20,663 nt of DNA from Alphaproteobacteria bacterium (GTDB lineage Bacteria > Pseudomonadota > Alphaproteobacteria > Puniceispirillales > Puniceispirillaceae): positions 1 through 20,663 of the forward strand of contig JADHLK010000006.1 of NCBI GenBank assembly GCA_016780695.1. The letters run 5' to 3'. Made by a program: the position numbers and the translations under genes. Within the stretch, counting starts at the first letter, position 1, and each line of letters begins with the position of its first letter. Positions 1 to 7,184 of the stretch are shown piece after piece. The notes below the pieces were generated by a model. That model was not told the DNA's origin. It made no database searches and saw only the letters and a program-made list of their open reading frames with translations.

Positions 1-407
1 TCCCAGCTGCCCGGCGCACCTTTCGTATGGGCCAGCTGCAGCGGCAACAACACTTCTGAGGCATAGCCATAGCTGTCCAGACCAAACAGGGAGAATCGCT
101 GCGGCACCGGAAAATCCAGCGCAACTGGCGGCCCGTCAGCAGATCCCTCATATAGGCGCGGCGGCAAACCGGCATCACCGGGGCTGCGCCAATAGACCTT
201 CCAGCCAGGCTGCAGCAAAAATTCCACAGCTGCCGGAATCTTGTCCAGATCCCCAACTGCTTGCGTCGCCGCCACCAGCCTTATTTCGGCAAAATCGGTG
301 CGTAGCCACGGCCCCTCAGCAGCCTGCAAGGCAGGCATCTGGGCAAGGCTGGCCAACAGCAGCAAGGCCGCCAGCCTCAGCATCTTGAAGAAACCGATGG
401 TAACCAT
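1..407 (-). CDS. DsbD/ScsB-like thiol:disulfide interchange protein, N-terminal part (cut by window edge)
   Basis: Only the first ~135 residues are in the window; the gene continues beyond base 1. The start region has a short N-terminus, a hydrophobic stretch rich in Leu/Ala and then LQA-AEGPW, which looks like a cleaved signal peptide, so the product should enter the periplasm or membrane. The following segment (LLQPGWKVYWRSPGDAGLPP, then a QRFSLFGLDSYGYASEVLLPL-like stretch) matches what I know of the N-terminal sensor/interaction domain of ScsB/DsbD-type proteins, which pass reducing equivalents from the cytoplasm to periplasmic partners. The transmembrane and thioredoxin parts are not visible. 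I chose ATG at 407 because a promoter-like pair ends seven bases before it; an in-frame ATG at 419 would add four residues but lies inside that -10 box. Family call is fairly sure, exact role is not. Confidence 0.75.
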   Translation of the reverse strand, partial: MVTIGFFKMLRLAALLLLASLAQMPALQAAEGPWLRTDFAEIRLVAATQAVGDLDKIPAAVEFLLQPGWKVYWRSPGDAGLPPRLYEGSADGPPVALDFPVPQRFSLFGLDSYGYASEVLLPLQLAHTKGAPGSW

Positions 408-414
408 GCCTGAA

Positions 415-442
415 GTCATACTGGAATGGCCACTATTTGCAA
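415..442 (-). promoter_or_regulatory. Putative promoter of the dsbD-like gene, leaderless type
   Basis: On the minus strand TTGCAA (442-437), a 16-base spacer and TATGAC (420-415) are followed by seven bases and ATG at 407. This would put the transcription start at or next to the start codon. The spacer is one base shorter than in the other leaderless-type promoters of this window, so it is the weakest of the set with a good -35. Confidence 0.35.
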
Positions 443-458
443 AGAGCCATCAAAGCAT

Positions 459-487
459 TTGCCGCTGAATGTTAAGCGGGCTAGACT
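459..487 (+). promoter_or_regulatory. Putative yqgE promoter, leaderless type
   Basis: TTGCCG (459-464), a 17-base spacer and TAGACT (482-487, preceded by GC) are followed by seven bases and the yqgE ATG at 495. The predicted transcription start falls on the start codon. It lies back to back with the promoter of the divergent dsbD-like gene. Each hexamer matches the sigma70 consensus at four of six positions. Confidence 0.45.
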
Positions 488-494
488 CCGGGGC

Positions 495-1076
495 ATGACA
501 CAGTTTCACGAACCACCTATTTTATCGAATTTGACTGGCCAGCTGCTGATTGCCACCCCGCAGATGGATGATACCCGCTTTCAGAAATCGGTTATTCTGA
601 TGTGCCAGCATGACAGTAACGGGGCGATGGGGCTGATTGTCAACAAGCCGATGGAAGAGCTGACGCTGGCCGGGCTGGCGAAAAATCTGAAAATGGAAAC
701 ACCCCGCTTTGATGGGGCGGCGGCCGTGCTGAATGGCGGGCCGGTTGAGCCGCGCCGCGGCCATGTGCTGCATGGGCCGGATCAGATCATGCCCGGTTCG
801 GTGGCTGTCACAGAAGATATTTTTATGAGCCTGCACCGCGATATGATTACCGAGATTGTGCGCGGGCTAGGCCCGGCTGACTGGCGGATCATGCTGGGTC
901 ATGCTGGCTGGGCAGCTGGCCAGCTGGAAGAGGAAATCCGCCAGAATATGTGGTTTCATGCCGGGGCTGAGGCCAGTCTGGTCTTTGCCGGGGAAGCAGG
1001 CCGCATCTGGCCGGATAGCTATGCCAGCGCCGGCATTGATGCCAGCCGCCTGTCGCCGGTATCCGGTCAGGCCTAG
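495..1076 (+). CDS. yqgE: YqgE/AlgH family protein
   Basis: 193 residues, the usual size for the family. The N-terminal part has the family pattern: LTGQLLIATPQMDD, then F-x-KSVILMCQHDSNGAMGLIVNKP, then a GGPVEPRRGHVLH block, and later the MLGHAGWAAGQLEEEI motif. These proteins are cytoplasmic and widespread in proteobacteria; AlgH was first linked to alginate regulation in Pseudomonas, but the molecular function remains unclear. An in-frame upstream ATG at 426 would add 23 residues; I reject it because the promoter-like sequence lies between it and 495 and because homologues begin near the LTGQLLIA segment. There is no clear Shine-Dalgarno sequence, only GGGG one base before the ATG. The stop codon lies in a CTAG shared with the convergent M16 peptidase gene. 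Confidence 0.93.
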   Translation: MTQFHEPPILSNLTGQLLIATPQMDDTRFQKSVILMCQHDSNGAMGLIVNKPMEELTLAGLAKNLKMETPRFDGAAAVLNGGPVEPRRGHVLHGPDQIMPGSVAVTEDIFMSLHRDMITEIVRGLGPADWRIMLGHAGWAAGQLEEEIRQNMWFHAGAEASLVFAGEAGRIWPDSYASAGIDASRLSPVSGQA

Positions 1077-2344
1077 GCAGCCAGCAGACGGGCCAGCTGA
1101 TCATTGCCCATCAGCCTGTGTTCCGGTCCTACCACGGAAAGCGCTGGGCCCGGCCCGGACAACAAGCGGCGGGCCATCGCTGAAATATCTGCCGCGCTGA
1201 CCGCCTCAATCTGGCTGATCAGCGCCTCAGCTGATTGCGGGGCACCAAACAGCAAAATCTGGCGGGCCAGCGAATCTGTCATGCCAGCAACCGAATCCCG
1301 CCCCATCAGCACCGCCGCCTTCAGCTGCGCCTTCGCCCGGGCCAGCTCATCCGAACCCACCGTGACGGTGAGCTCTGCCAGGCTGGCAGCTGCCACTTCC
1401 AGCAATTCATCCATCTGCTGCGGGGCAGTGCCGGCATAAACACCAAACAGGCCGCTATCTGAATAAAGCTGGGTGAAAGAGAAAATTGAATAGCATAATC
1501 CGCGCTCCTCACGCACCCGCTGGAACAGGCGCGAGGACATACCGCCGCCATAGAGGCTGGAAAGCAGCAACAGGGAAAACCGCCCGTCATCCAGCACCGA
1601 AAGCGCTTGCAGGCCAAACAGGATATGGCTTTGTTCCAGATCCCGCTCAGCCACTGATCGGCCCGGCGCAAAGCCCGGTTTCTGGCGGGGATCCATTTTT
1701 GCGGCAGGTAGCCCGGCCAGCTTTTCGCCCACCATCTGAAGCAAGCTGGCATGATCGATCTGGCCCGCCGCGCAGACCAGCATCCGGTCCAGCCCATAGC
1801 AGCGGCCCATCCAGCCTTGCAAATCTGTCCGCCTGAAGCCTGATACGCTGTCCACCGTGCCCAAAATGGACTGGCCCATCACATGGTCAGGAAAGGCAAT
1901 TTCGGAGAATTTCTCAAATACCAGATCATCGGGTGCATCCAGTGTCTGGCCGATTTCCTGAATAATCACACCGCGCTCGCGTTCCAGCTCATGATCCGGC
2001 AGGGTTGAGGCCGTCAGTATATCAGCCAGCACATCCACCGCCAGCTCCAGCTGCTCTGGCAGGACGCGGATATAATAGGCGGTTTCCTCTCTGGCGGTAT
2101 GGGCATTCATATAGCCGCCGACATTTTCCACCGCTGCTGCGATCTCCGCCGCATTGCGCCGCTCGGTGCCCTTGAAAGCCATATGTTCCAGCATATGGGC
2201 AATGCCCTGCTCTCCGGCCCGCTCATCGCGCGCGCCGGCAGCCACCCAGATACCAACCTGCACCGAATGTGCCTCTGCCATCTGCAGGCTGGCGACCCGC
2301 AAGCCGGAATCCAGCTGGCTGACTTGCGGGCTGGCCGCGCTCAT
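1073..2344 (-). CDS. M16 family zinc metallopeptidase (pitrilysin / mitochondrial processing peptidase-like)
   Basis: 423 residues, typical of the two-domain M16B bacterial peptidases. The inverted zinc motif HxxEH is intact (H50, E53, H54 in HMLEHMAFKGT), and a glutamate at about residue 130 (ERERGVIIQEI) fits the distal zinc ligand, so the enzyme should be active. The second half carries the GGGMSSRLFQRVREERGLCYS segment found in MPP-beta-like proteins. The product has no signal peptide and is probably cytoplasmic. Its ATG overlaps the thrC stop by four bases (ATGA), so the two are translationally coupled; thrC followed by an M16 gene is a recurring alphaproteobacterial arrangement. The stop is in a CTAG shared with yqgE. 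Substrate unknown. Confidence 0.93.
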   Translation of the reverse strand: MSAASPQVSQLDSGLRVASLQMAEAHSVQVGIWVAAGARDERAGEQGIAHMLEHMAFKGTERRNAAEIAAAVENVGGYMNAHTAREETAYYIRVLPEQLELAVDVLADILTASTLPDHELERERGVIIQEIGQTLDAPDDLVFEKFSEIAFPDHVMGQSILGTVDSVSGFRRTDLQGWMGRCYGLDRMLVCAAGQIDHASLLQMVGEKLAGLPAAKMDPRQKPGFAPGRSVAERDLEQSHILFGLQALSVLDDGRFSLLLLSSLYGGGMSSRLFQRVREERGLCYSIFSFTQLYSDSGLFGVYAGTAPQQMDELLEVAAASLAELTVTVGSDELARAKAQLKAAVLMGRDSVAGMTDSLARQILLFGAPQSAEALISQIEAVSAADISAMARRLLSGPGPALSVVGPEHRLMGNDQLARLLAA

Positions 2345-3747
2345 TTGCGGCGTTCCTGTTCCATGAGCGAGATCAAAGCCGCTTTATCATTGCGGCAGCG
2401 CAGGCTGGCCTCCTCGCGATCCATCAAATCTGCCAAATGGTCCGGCAGCTGCGGGGTCTGGCCCGAAGCCTTTTGCACCGCATCAGGGAATTTAGCCGGA
2501 TGCGCGCAAGCCAGCGATACCAGCACCGTATCTGACCCGACAAGGCCGGTCTCCTTAGCCTGCCAGGCGGCCCCCAGCCCGACAGCAGAATGCGGATCAA
2601 TCAGCTGTCCATGCTGGCGCCAAATCTTGTCAATCACCGCTTTGGTCGCCGCATCATCCAGACAGAAGGCGGCGAAATCCTGCTGCGCGCGCGTCAAAAT
2701 CTCCTGCGGCACGGCAAAGCGGCCCTGGCTGGAAAATTCAGCCATCAGCCCGCGAACCCGCGCCCCGTCCCGGCCCAGCAATTCAAAGAGCAGCCTCTCA
2801 AAATTGGAAGAAACCTGAATATCCATGGACGGGCTGAGAGAGGGGCGCACCGTCTCTCTTTGCATCATCCCATCGGCAAAAAACCGGGTTAGAATATCAT
2901 TCTGGTTAGAGGCAATGATCAGCCGTTCAATCGGCAGGCCCATCTGCATGGCCGCCCACCCGGCAAAGACATTACCAAAATTGCCGGTCGGCACGCTGAA
3001 GGCAATCTTTTGCTGCGGGCCGCCCAATGCCAGCGCAGCGGAAAAATAATAGACAATTTGCGGCATCAGCCGCGCCCAGTTGATCGAATTCACCGCTGAC
3101 AGGCCGACCCTATCCCGGAATGTATGATCATTGAAACACGCCTTGACCAAATCCTGGCAATCATCAAAATCACCGGCCAGCGCAATCGCGTGCGCCCCGT
3201 CCGCCAGCACAGAAGTCATCTGCTTTTGCTGCACGGCTGAGACACGGCCTTCTGGAAACAGGATAAAAATATCTACCGCCGCCCGGCCCTTGAAAGCCTC
3301 CAGGGCGGCTGAGCCGGTATCGCCGCTGGTGGCCCCCAAAATCACCGCCCGCTGTCCGGTGCGCTGCAAGGCCCGATCAAAGGCGCGGGCCAGAAACTGC
3401 ATCGCATAATCCTTAAAGGCAATGGTCGGGCCGTGAAACAGCTCCAGCAGATGCAGCCTGTCGGTCAGCCGGGTCAGCGGGGCAACCGATGGATGATCAA
3501 AACCGGCATAAGCCTCTTCTGCCATTTGGGTCAGCTCAGCCTCGCTCACCTCAGTGCCGGTAAAGCGGGCCATAATCCGGCCGGCCAGCTGGGCATAGGA
3601 GAGCGGGCGCATCGCCTCTATCTCCTCTATGGTAAAACGCGGCCAGCTGGCTGGCAGGAACAGCCCGCCATCACGGGCCAGACCGGTCAGCAGGGCCTCT
3701 TCATAGCCGATCGGCCCATGCTGGCCTCTGGTGCTGATATAATCCAT
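2341..3747 (-). CDS. thrC: Threonine synthase
   Basis: 468 residues, the size of the longer proteobacterial/fungal-type threonine synthases. It converts O-phospho-L-homoserine to L-threonine with PLP in the cytoplasm. The N-terminus MDYISTRGQ and the block FHGPTIAFKDYAMQFLARAFD are characteristic; K112 in the AFKDYA context is the expected Schiff-base lysine, and GATSGDTGSAAL (about 138-149) is the phosphate-binding/PLP loop. The C-terminal SLACAHPAKFPDAV motif also fits. It starts 10 bases after the surf1 stop and overlaps the M16 gene by four bases, so surf1-thrC-M16 reads as one unit. Nothing seen suggests a leader-peptide attenuator. Confidence 0.97.
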   Translation of the reverse strand: MDYISTRGQHGPIGYEEALLTGLARDGGLFLPASWPRFTIEEIEAMRPLSYAQLAGRIMARFTGTEVSEAELTQMAEEAYAGFDHPSVAPLTRLTDRLHLLELFHGPTIAFKDYAMQFLARAFDRALQRTGQRAVILGATSGDTGSAALEAFKGRAAVDIFILFPEGRVSAVQQKQMTSVLADGAHAIALAGDFDDCQDLVKACFNDHTFRDRVGLSAVNSINWARLMPQIVYYFSAALALGGPQQKIAFSVPTGNFGNVFAGWAAMQMGLPIERLIIASNQNDILTRFFADGMMQRETVRPSLSPSMDIQVSSNFERLLFELLGRDGARVRGLMAEFSSQGRFAVPQEILTRAQQDFAAFCLDDAATKAVIDKIWRQHGQLIDPHSAVGLGAAWQAKETGLVGSDTVLVSLACAHPAKFPDAVQKASGQTPQLPDHLADLMDREEASLRCRNDKAALISLMEQERRK

Positions 3748-3757
3748 CTTGCTCTAG

Positions 3758-4501
3758 CTATTTCTGCTTTGTTTGTGGTGCTGCTGGCGGGCGGCCAAAG
3801 CCAAGCCGACCCTGTGCATGATGAAAAGCGATATACACCCCCAGCAGCGACAGCGCCAGCCCAAACCAGGTCAGGGCATAGTTCAAATGGGCATTAGGCA
3901 GGTCAATACGCACCCGTGCCGCAATCGGCAAGGTGATCACCTCTCCCACCCGGACAGCATCAGCATAATAGCCGGTCTGCACTGCCTCACGGCCCAGAAA
4001 AGTGGCAATCTCAGCCGGGATCAAGGTGAACCAGAACCCCTTTTGCGGGTCATTCTCCGGCACAAAATAACCGCGTTTCTGGGGCAAGCGGATAATCGCC
4101 TGCAATTCTGTTTCGCCCAGCGTCAGGGAAAAGGTGCGTTTTTCCTGCGGCCTGTATTCTTCGGAAACCCAGCCCCTATTAACCAGAATCTGCATCCCGC
4201 TGGTATCAATAAAGGGGGTGACCACATGAAAGCCGGCATTGCCTTCATAGGTGCGGCCGGTCAGAAAAATCTCTGCGCCGTGATCAAAACGGCCCACCAG
4301 CTGCACACGGCGAAACCGATTCTGCTGGGGCGGGCCGACCTCCTCCAGCCGGATCGGCGGAGCGGTCGCAGCCGTTTCCAGCTCAGCAATCAGGTCAGTC
4401 TTCCAGGACAGGCGTTGCAGCTGCCAGCTGCCAAGGGCTAGCAGCGTGATCAGCGCCGGGACAGTGAACAAGGTCGGCAGCAGCATGGCTCGAAAATACA
4501 T
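3758..4501 (-). CDS. surf1: SURF1 family cytochrome c oxidase assembly protein
   Basis: 247 residues with the SURF1 topology: one hydrophobic segment near the N-terminus (about residues 7-28), a soluble middle, and a second near the C-terminus (about 208-228). Motifs expected in the family are present: LGSWQLQRLSWK, the LVNRGWVSEEYRP block, and HLNYALTWFGLALSLLGVY at the C-terminus. SURF1 takes part in heme a insertion into subunit I of aa3 oxidases, in the inner membrane. It lies downstream of coxC but beyond a terminator-like hairpin, so it may be only partly co-transcribed with the cox operon. The start ATG has only a weak purine stretch before it; an ATG five codons downstream is an alternative. 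Confidence 0.94.
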   Translation of the reverse strand: MYFRAMLLPTLFTVPALITLLALGSWQLQRLSWKTDLIAELETAATAPPIRLEEVGPPQQNRFRRVQLVGRFDHGAEIFLTGRTYEGNAGFHVVTPFIDTSGMQILVNRGWVSEEYRPQEKRTFSLTLGETELQAIIRLPQKRGYFVPENDPQKGFWFTLIPAEIATFLGREAVQTGYYADAVRVGEVITLPIAARVRIDLPNAHLNYALTWFGLALSLLGVYIAFHHAQGRLGFGRPPAAPQTKQK

Positions 4502-4580
4502 GGGTCAGTCTCTTTGCCTAAAATCAGGGCTATACAGGCCGGGCAGTCCGGGTGTGCCTGCAAAATGGGGCATCCGTGAC

Positions 4581-4621
4581 AAAAAAGCAACCGGCCCGCA
4601 AGCGGCAATCTGGCGGGCCGG
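4581..4621 (-). terminator. Rho-independent terminator after coxC
   Basis: Read on the minus strand, CCGGCCCGC (4621-4613) pairs perfectly with GCGGGCCGG (4599-4591), a nine-base GC-rich stem with a 13-base loop. It is followed by TTGCTTTTTT (4590-4581). It sits in the 178-base gap between the coxC stop and the surf1 start, the only sizeable gap in the minus-strand run from coxB to the M16 gene. It should end or attenuate cox transcripts before surf1-thrC-M16. Confidence 0.8.
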
Positions 4622-4679
4622 CCAAAATCCCCTGCCAGCTGGGCCCAGCCAGCCGACTCGGAGCTGTTCTGTTATCTGA

Positions 4680-5465
4680 TCACCCGCCCCACCAATAAAC
4701 AGCGACAAACAGGAACAGCCAGACCACATCAACAAAATGCCAATACCAGGCTGCCGCCTCAAAACCGAAATGCTGATCAGCGGTGAAATGGCCGCGCACG
4801 CCGCGCAGCAGGCAGACCAGCAAAAACAATGTGCCGACAATCACATGAAAGCCATGGAACCCGGTCGCCATGAAAAAGACGGACGGATAAATTCCGTCAG
4901 TAAAACCAAAGGGCGCATGGCTATATTCAATCGCCTGCAGACCGGTGAACAAGATACCGAGTGCCACCGTCAAGGACAGCCCGATAATAAAATCGCGCCG
5001 GTTATCATGCTGCAGGGCATGATGCGCCCAGGTCACCGTGCAGCCAGACAGCAACAGAACCAGTGTATTAATCAGCGGCAGATCGAACGGGTTGAAAGTC
5101 TCAATGCCCTCTGGCGGCCAAAGCCCCCCGACCGGAAACAGGGCGCTGTCAAAAAAGGCCCAGAAAAAGGCAACAAAAAACATCACCTCTGAGGCGATGA
5201 ACAGCATCATGCCATAGCGCATACCAATCTGCACAATCGGCGTATGATGGCCTTGATATTCAGCCTCACGGATAACATCGCGCCACCACAGAAACATGGT
5301 CAGGATAACCAGCGCCAGACCCGCACCCAGCACCCAATGGCCGAGGCTGTGATCATGCATATACATCGCCCCGCCAAGAGCTGAGATAAACCCGGCTGCC
5401 GCCCCGGCGGCTGGCCATGGGCTGGGTTCTACCAGATGATAGGGATGTTGTTGTGTGCCGCTCAT
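4680..5465 (-). CDS. coxC: Cytochrome c oxidase subunit III
   Basis: 261 residues, full length, ending in the usual VYWWGG. It is an integral inner-membrane subunit of the aa3-type oxidase with seven hydrophobic segments. Recognisable blocks are HPYHLVEPSPWP at the N-terminus, MWWRDV-like FLWWRDVIREAEYQGHH, the ASEVMFFVAFFWAFFDSALFP segment with the conserved glutamate, TVTWAHHAL, GFHGFHVIVGT and HFGFEAAAWYWHFVDVVWLFLF. A clear AAGGAG lies about eight bases before the ATG. It is the last structural gene of the cox operon; the 66-base gap from ctaG holds no gene that I can see. The DUF983-type gene often found after coxC in alphaproteobacteria is absent; the terminator hairpin occupies that place. 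Confidence 0.98.
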   Translation of the reverse strand: MSGTQQHPYHLVEPSPWPAAGAAAGFISALGGAMYMHDHSLGHWVLGAGLALVILTMFLWWRDVIREAEYQGHHTPIVQIGMRYGMMLFIASEVMFFVAFFWAFFDSALFPVGGLWPPEGIETFNPFDLPLINTLVLLLSGCTVTWAHHALQHDNRRDFIIGLSLTVALGILFTGLQAIEYSHAPFGFTDGIYPSVFFMATGFHGFHVIVGTLFLLVCLLRGVRGHFTADQHFGFEAAAWYWHFVDVVWLFLFVAVYWWGG

Positions 5466-5531
5466 TTTTCAGTCTCCTTGCTAAGCCCCCGAAGGAAAAT
5501 CTGACCAGCTATTTGCCGATCCTCTATTAGT

Positions 5532-6107
5532 CTAGCTCTTGTCAGCCTGGCTGCCCTGTAGTGCAAAAAAAGTATAGGACAGGACGATTTCATTCACCTG
5601 TCTGGTATTCACATCCGCCCCAATATCCGGATCGATAAAGAAGCGCACCGGCATATCGATTGACTCCCCTGCTGCCAGCTCCTGTTCGGTGAAGCAGAAA
5701 CAGTCAATCTTCATAAAATAGGGCCCGGCCTTGGCCGGTGTCACATTAAAAGTCGCGGTCCCAACGCTGGGCGCATCGCCGATATTGGTTGCCCGGTAGC
5801 GAATCACCACCTCTTCCCCGGGGCGCAGGCTGACCGGCCCGTCTATCGCCTCAAAATGCCAGTTCAGGGCCGGGTTCACATTCGCATCAAAGCGCACATT
5901 AACCGGCGGGCCGGCAACCGGGCTGGCCGGGGCACTGCTCGCCTGCTGTGTGGTACCGCCAAAGCCGGTCACCCGGCAAAACAGATCATAAAGCGGCACC
6001 GAGGCATAAGCCAGCGCCACCATCCCGGCCACAACCAGACCCAGCACGGCCAGCATCCGCCGGTTGCGCGGCTCCCAGCCTGGTGTCTGTTGCAATTCGG
6101 CGGTCAT
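5532..6107 (-). CDS. ctaG: Cytochrome c oxidase assembly protein CtaG (Cox11 family)
   Basis: 191 residues. Cox11/CtaG delivers copper to the CuB site of subunit I from the periplasmic side of the membrane. There is a single N-terminal membrane segment (about residues 19-38) followed by VPLYDLFCRVTGFGGTTQ with Cys44, and the copper-binding pair C136-F-C138 in KIDCFCFTEQ. The FFIDPD and VNEIVLSYTFF motifs complete the family pattern. The ATG at 6107 overlaps the coxF stop (TGATG), so translation is coupled; a TTG codon directly upstream is in frame but unnecessary. Confidence 0.97.
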   Translation of the reverse strand: MTAELQQTPGWEPRNRRMLAVLGLVVAGMVALAYASVPLYDLFCRVTGFGGTTQQASSAPASPVAGPPVNVRFDANVNPALNWHFEAIDGPVSLRPGEEVVIRYRATNIGDAPSVGTATFNVTPAKAGPYFMKIDCFCFTEQELAAGESIDMPVRFFIDPDIGADVNTRQVNEIVLSYTFFALQGSQADKS

Positions 6108-6256
6108 CAATCCGCCCCCATCCGCACAATGGTAATCACATAGAACAAGACCGCCAGCGAGGCGATCACCCCCAGCAGGGCAAAATTGCGCTTGCGCCGC
6201 ATTTGCAGCATCTCAGCTGCGGTCTTTGGCTCTTGCTTGTCTTTTGATGCGCTCAC
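6107..6256 (-). CDS. coxF: CoxF-like small membrane protein of the cox operon
   Basis: A 49-residue gene. It starts at GTG (6256), which overlaps the ctaB TGA by four bases, and its own TGA overlaps the ctaG ATG. The product has a charged cytoplasmic N-terminus (SASKDKQEPKTAAEMLQMRRKRN) and one hydrophobic helix (about residues 25-44, FALLGVIASLAVLFYVITIV), then a short tail ending RMGAD. Size, topology and position between ctaB and ctaG match the small CoxF protein of alphaproteobacterial aa3 operons, whose role in assembly is not well defined. The tight overlaps on both sides make it very unlikely to be spurious. Confidence 0.88.
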   Translation of the reverse strand: MSASKDKQEPKTAAEMLQMRRKRNFALLGVIASLAVLFYVITIVRMGAD

Positions 6257-7170
6257 AGCCACCCCCGCAACACCTGATCTGCCATCAAACCGGCAAATAT
6301 CAAAAACAGATAGAAAATGGAAAATTTGAACAGGCCAAGGGCGCGTTTTTCATCCCCGAAGCGCATCAGCATCGCCGCCTGCCAGACAAAGACCAGCCCC
6401 AGCGCGCCGGCCACCAGCCCATACCAGACAGAAGCCAGCCCGGTTGCCACTGGCAGCACCGCCAAGGGGGCCAGTATCAGCGCATAAATCAAAATCTGCT
6501 TGCGGGTCTCTTTTGCGCCGGCAACCACCGGCAACATCGGCACGCCGGCCTTTTTGTAATCCGCATGCCGGAACAGGGCGAGTGCCCAGAAATGCGGCGG
6601 GGTCCAGAAAAAGATAATGGCAAACAATAACAAGCTGTTCAGTGTAACCTCGCCAGTGACCGCCGCCCAGCCAACCAGCGGCGGCAACGCCCCGGCAGCC
6701 CCGCCAATGACAATATTCTGCGGCGTGCGGCGTTTCAGCCAGACCGTGTAAATCACCGCATAGAAGAAGATAGTGAAAGCCAGCAGACCGGCCGCCAGAT
6801 AGCCAGCGCTCAAAGCCAGCACCAGCACCGAGAGGGCCGCAGCGATCAACCCGAAGGCCAGCGCTTCAGAGGGCGCAATCTTGCCTGCTGGCAACGGGCG
6901 GGACCGGGTGCGCGCCATCACTGAATCCATATCGCGATCATACCATTGGTTAATCGCCCCGGACGCCCCGGCCCCAACCGAAATAGCCAGCAGCGAGATC
7001 AGAGCCAGCACCGGATGCGCCTCGCCGCCTGACAGATACATTCCGGCCAGACAGGTAAAGATCACCAGACTCATCACCCGCGGCTTCATCAGCGCCAGAT
7101 AATCACCTGCTGAGGCAAGCTGGCCTGCCTCAGTAAAATGCGTCTCAGAGCTGCGCACCCGAATGGTCAT
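6253..7170 (-). CDS. ctaB: Protoheme IX farnesyltransferase (heme O synthase)
   Basis: 305 residues from the chosen start. CtaB adds a farnesyl group to heme B to make heme O, the precursor of the heme A used by CoxA. It is a UbiA-superfamily membrane enzyme: the first aspartate-rich motif is NQWYDRDMDSVMARTRSRPLPAGKI, and a PHFWALALF..DYKKAGVPMLP block corresponds to the second conserved loop of heme O synthases. About nine hydrophobic segments are visible. I prefer the ATG at 7170 because GGGAG lies nine bases before it; a GTG at 7188 overlapping the coxA stop would add six residues. It lies between coxA and coxF in the operon. Confidence 0.96.
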   Translation of the reverse strand: MTIRVRSSETHFTEAGQLASAGDYLALMKPRVMSLVIFTCLAGMYLSGGEAHPVLALISLLAISVGAGASGAINQWYDRDMDSVMARTRSRPLPAGKIAPSEALAFGLIAAALSVLVLALSAGYLAAGLLAFTIFFYAVIYTVWLKRRTPQNIVIGGAAGALPPLVGWAAVTGEVTLNSLLLFAIIFFWTPPHFWALALFRHADYKKAGVPMLPVVAGAKETRKQILIYALILAPLAVLPVATGLASVWYGLVAGALGLVFVWQAAMLMRFGDEKRALGLFKFSIFYLFLIFAGLMADQVLRGWL

Positions 7171-7184
7171 GTCTGACCGCTCCC

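Noticed and set aside
3773..4441. 222-codon plus-strand open frame opposite surf1
   Set aside because: Antisense shadow of a recognisable SURF1 gene; no family motifs and no upstream signals.
4505..4840. Possible DUF983-like gene between coxC and surf1
   Set aside because: The frame overlaps the 3' end of coxC by 160 bases and contains the terminator hairpin; its translation is Cys/Trp-rich and has no zinc-ribbon start like DUF983 proteins.
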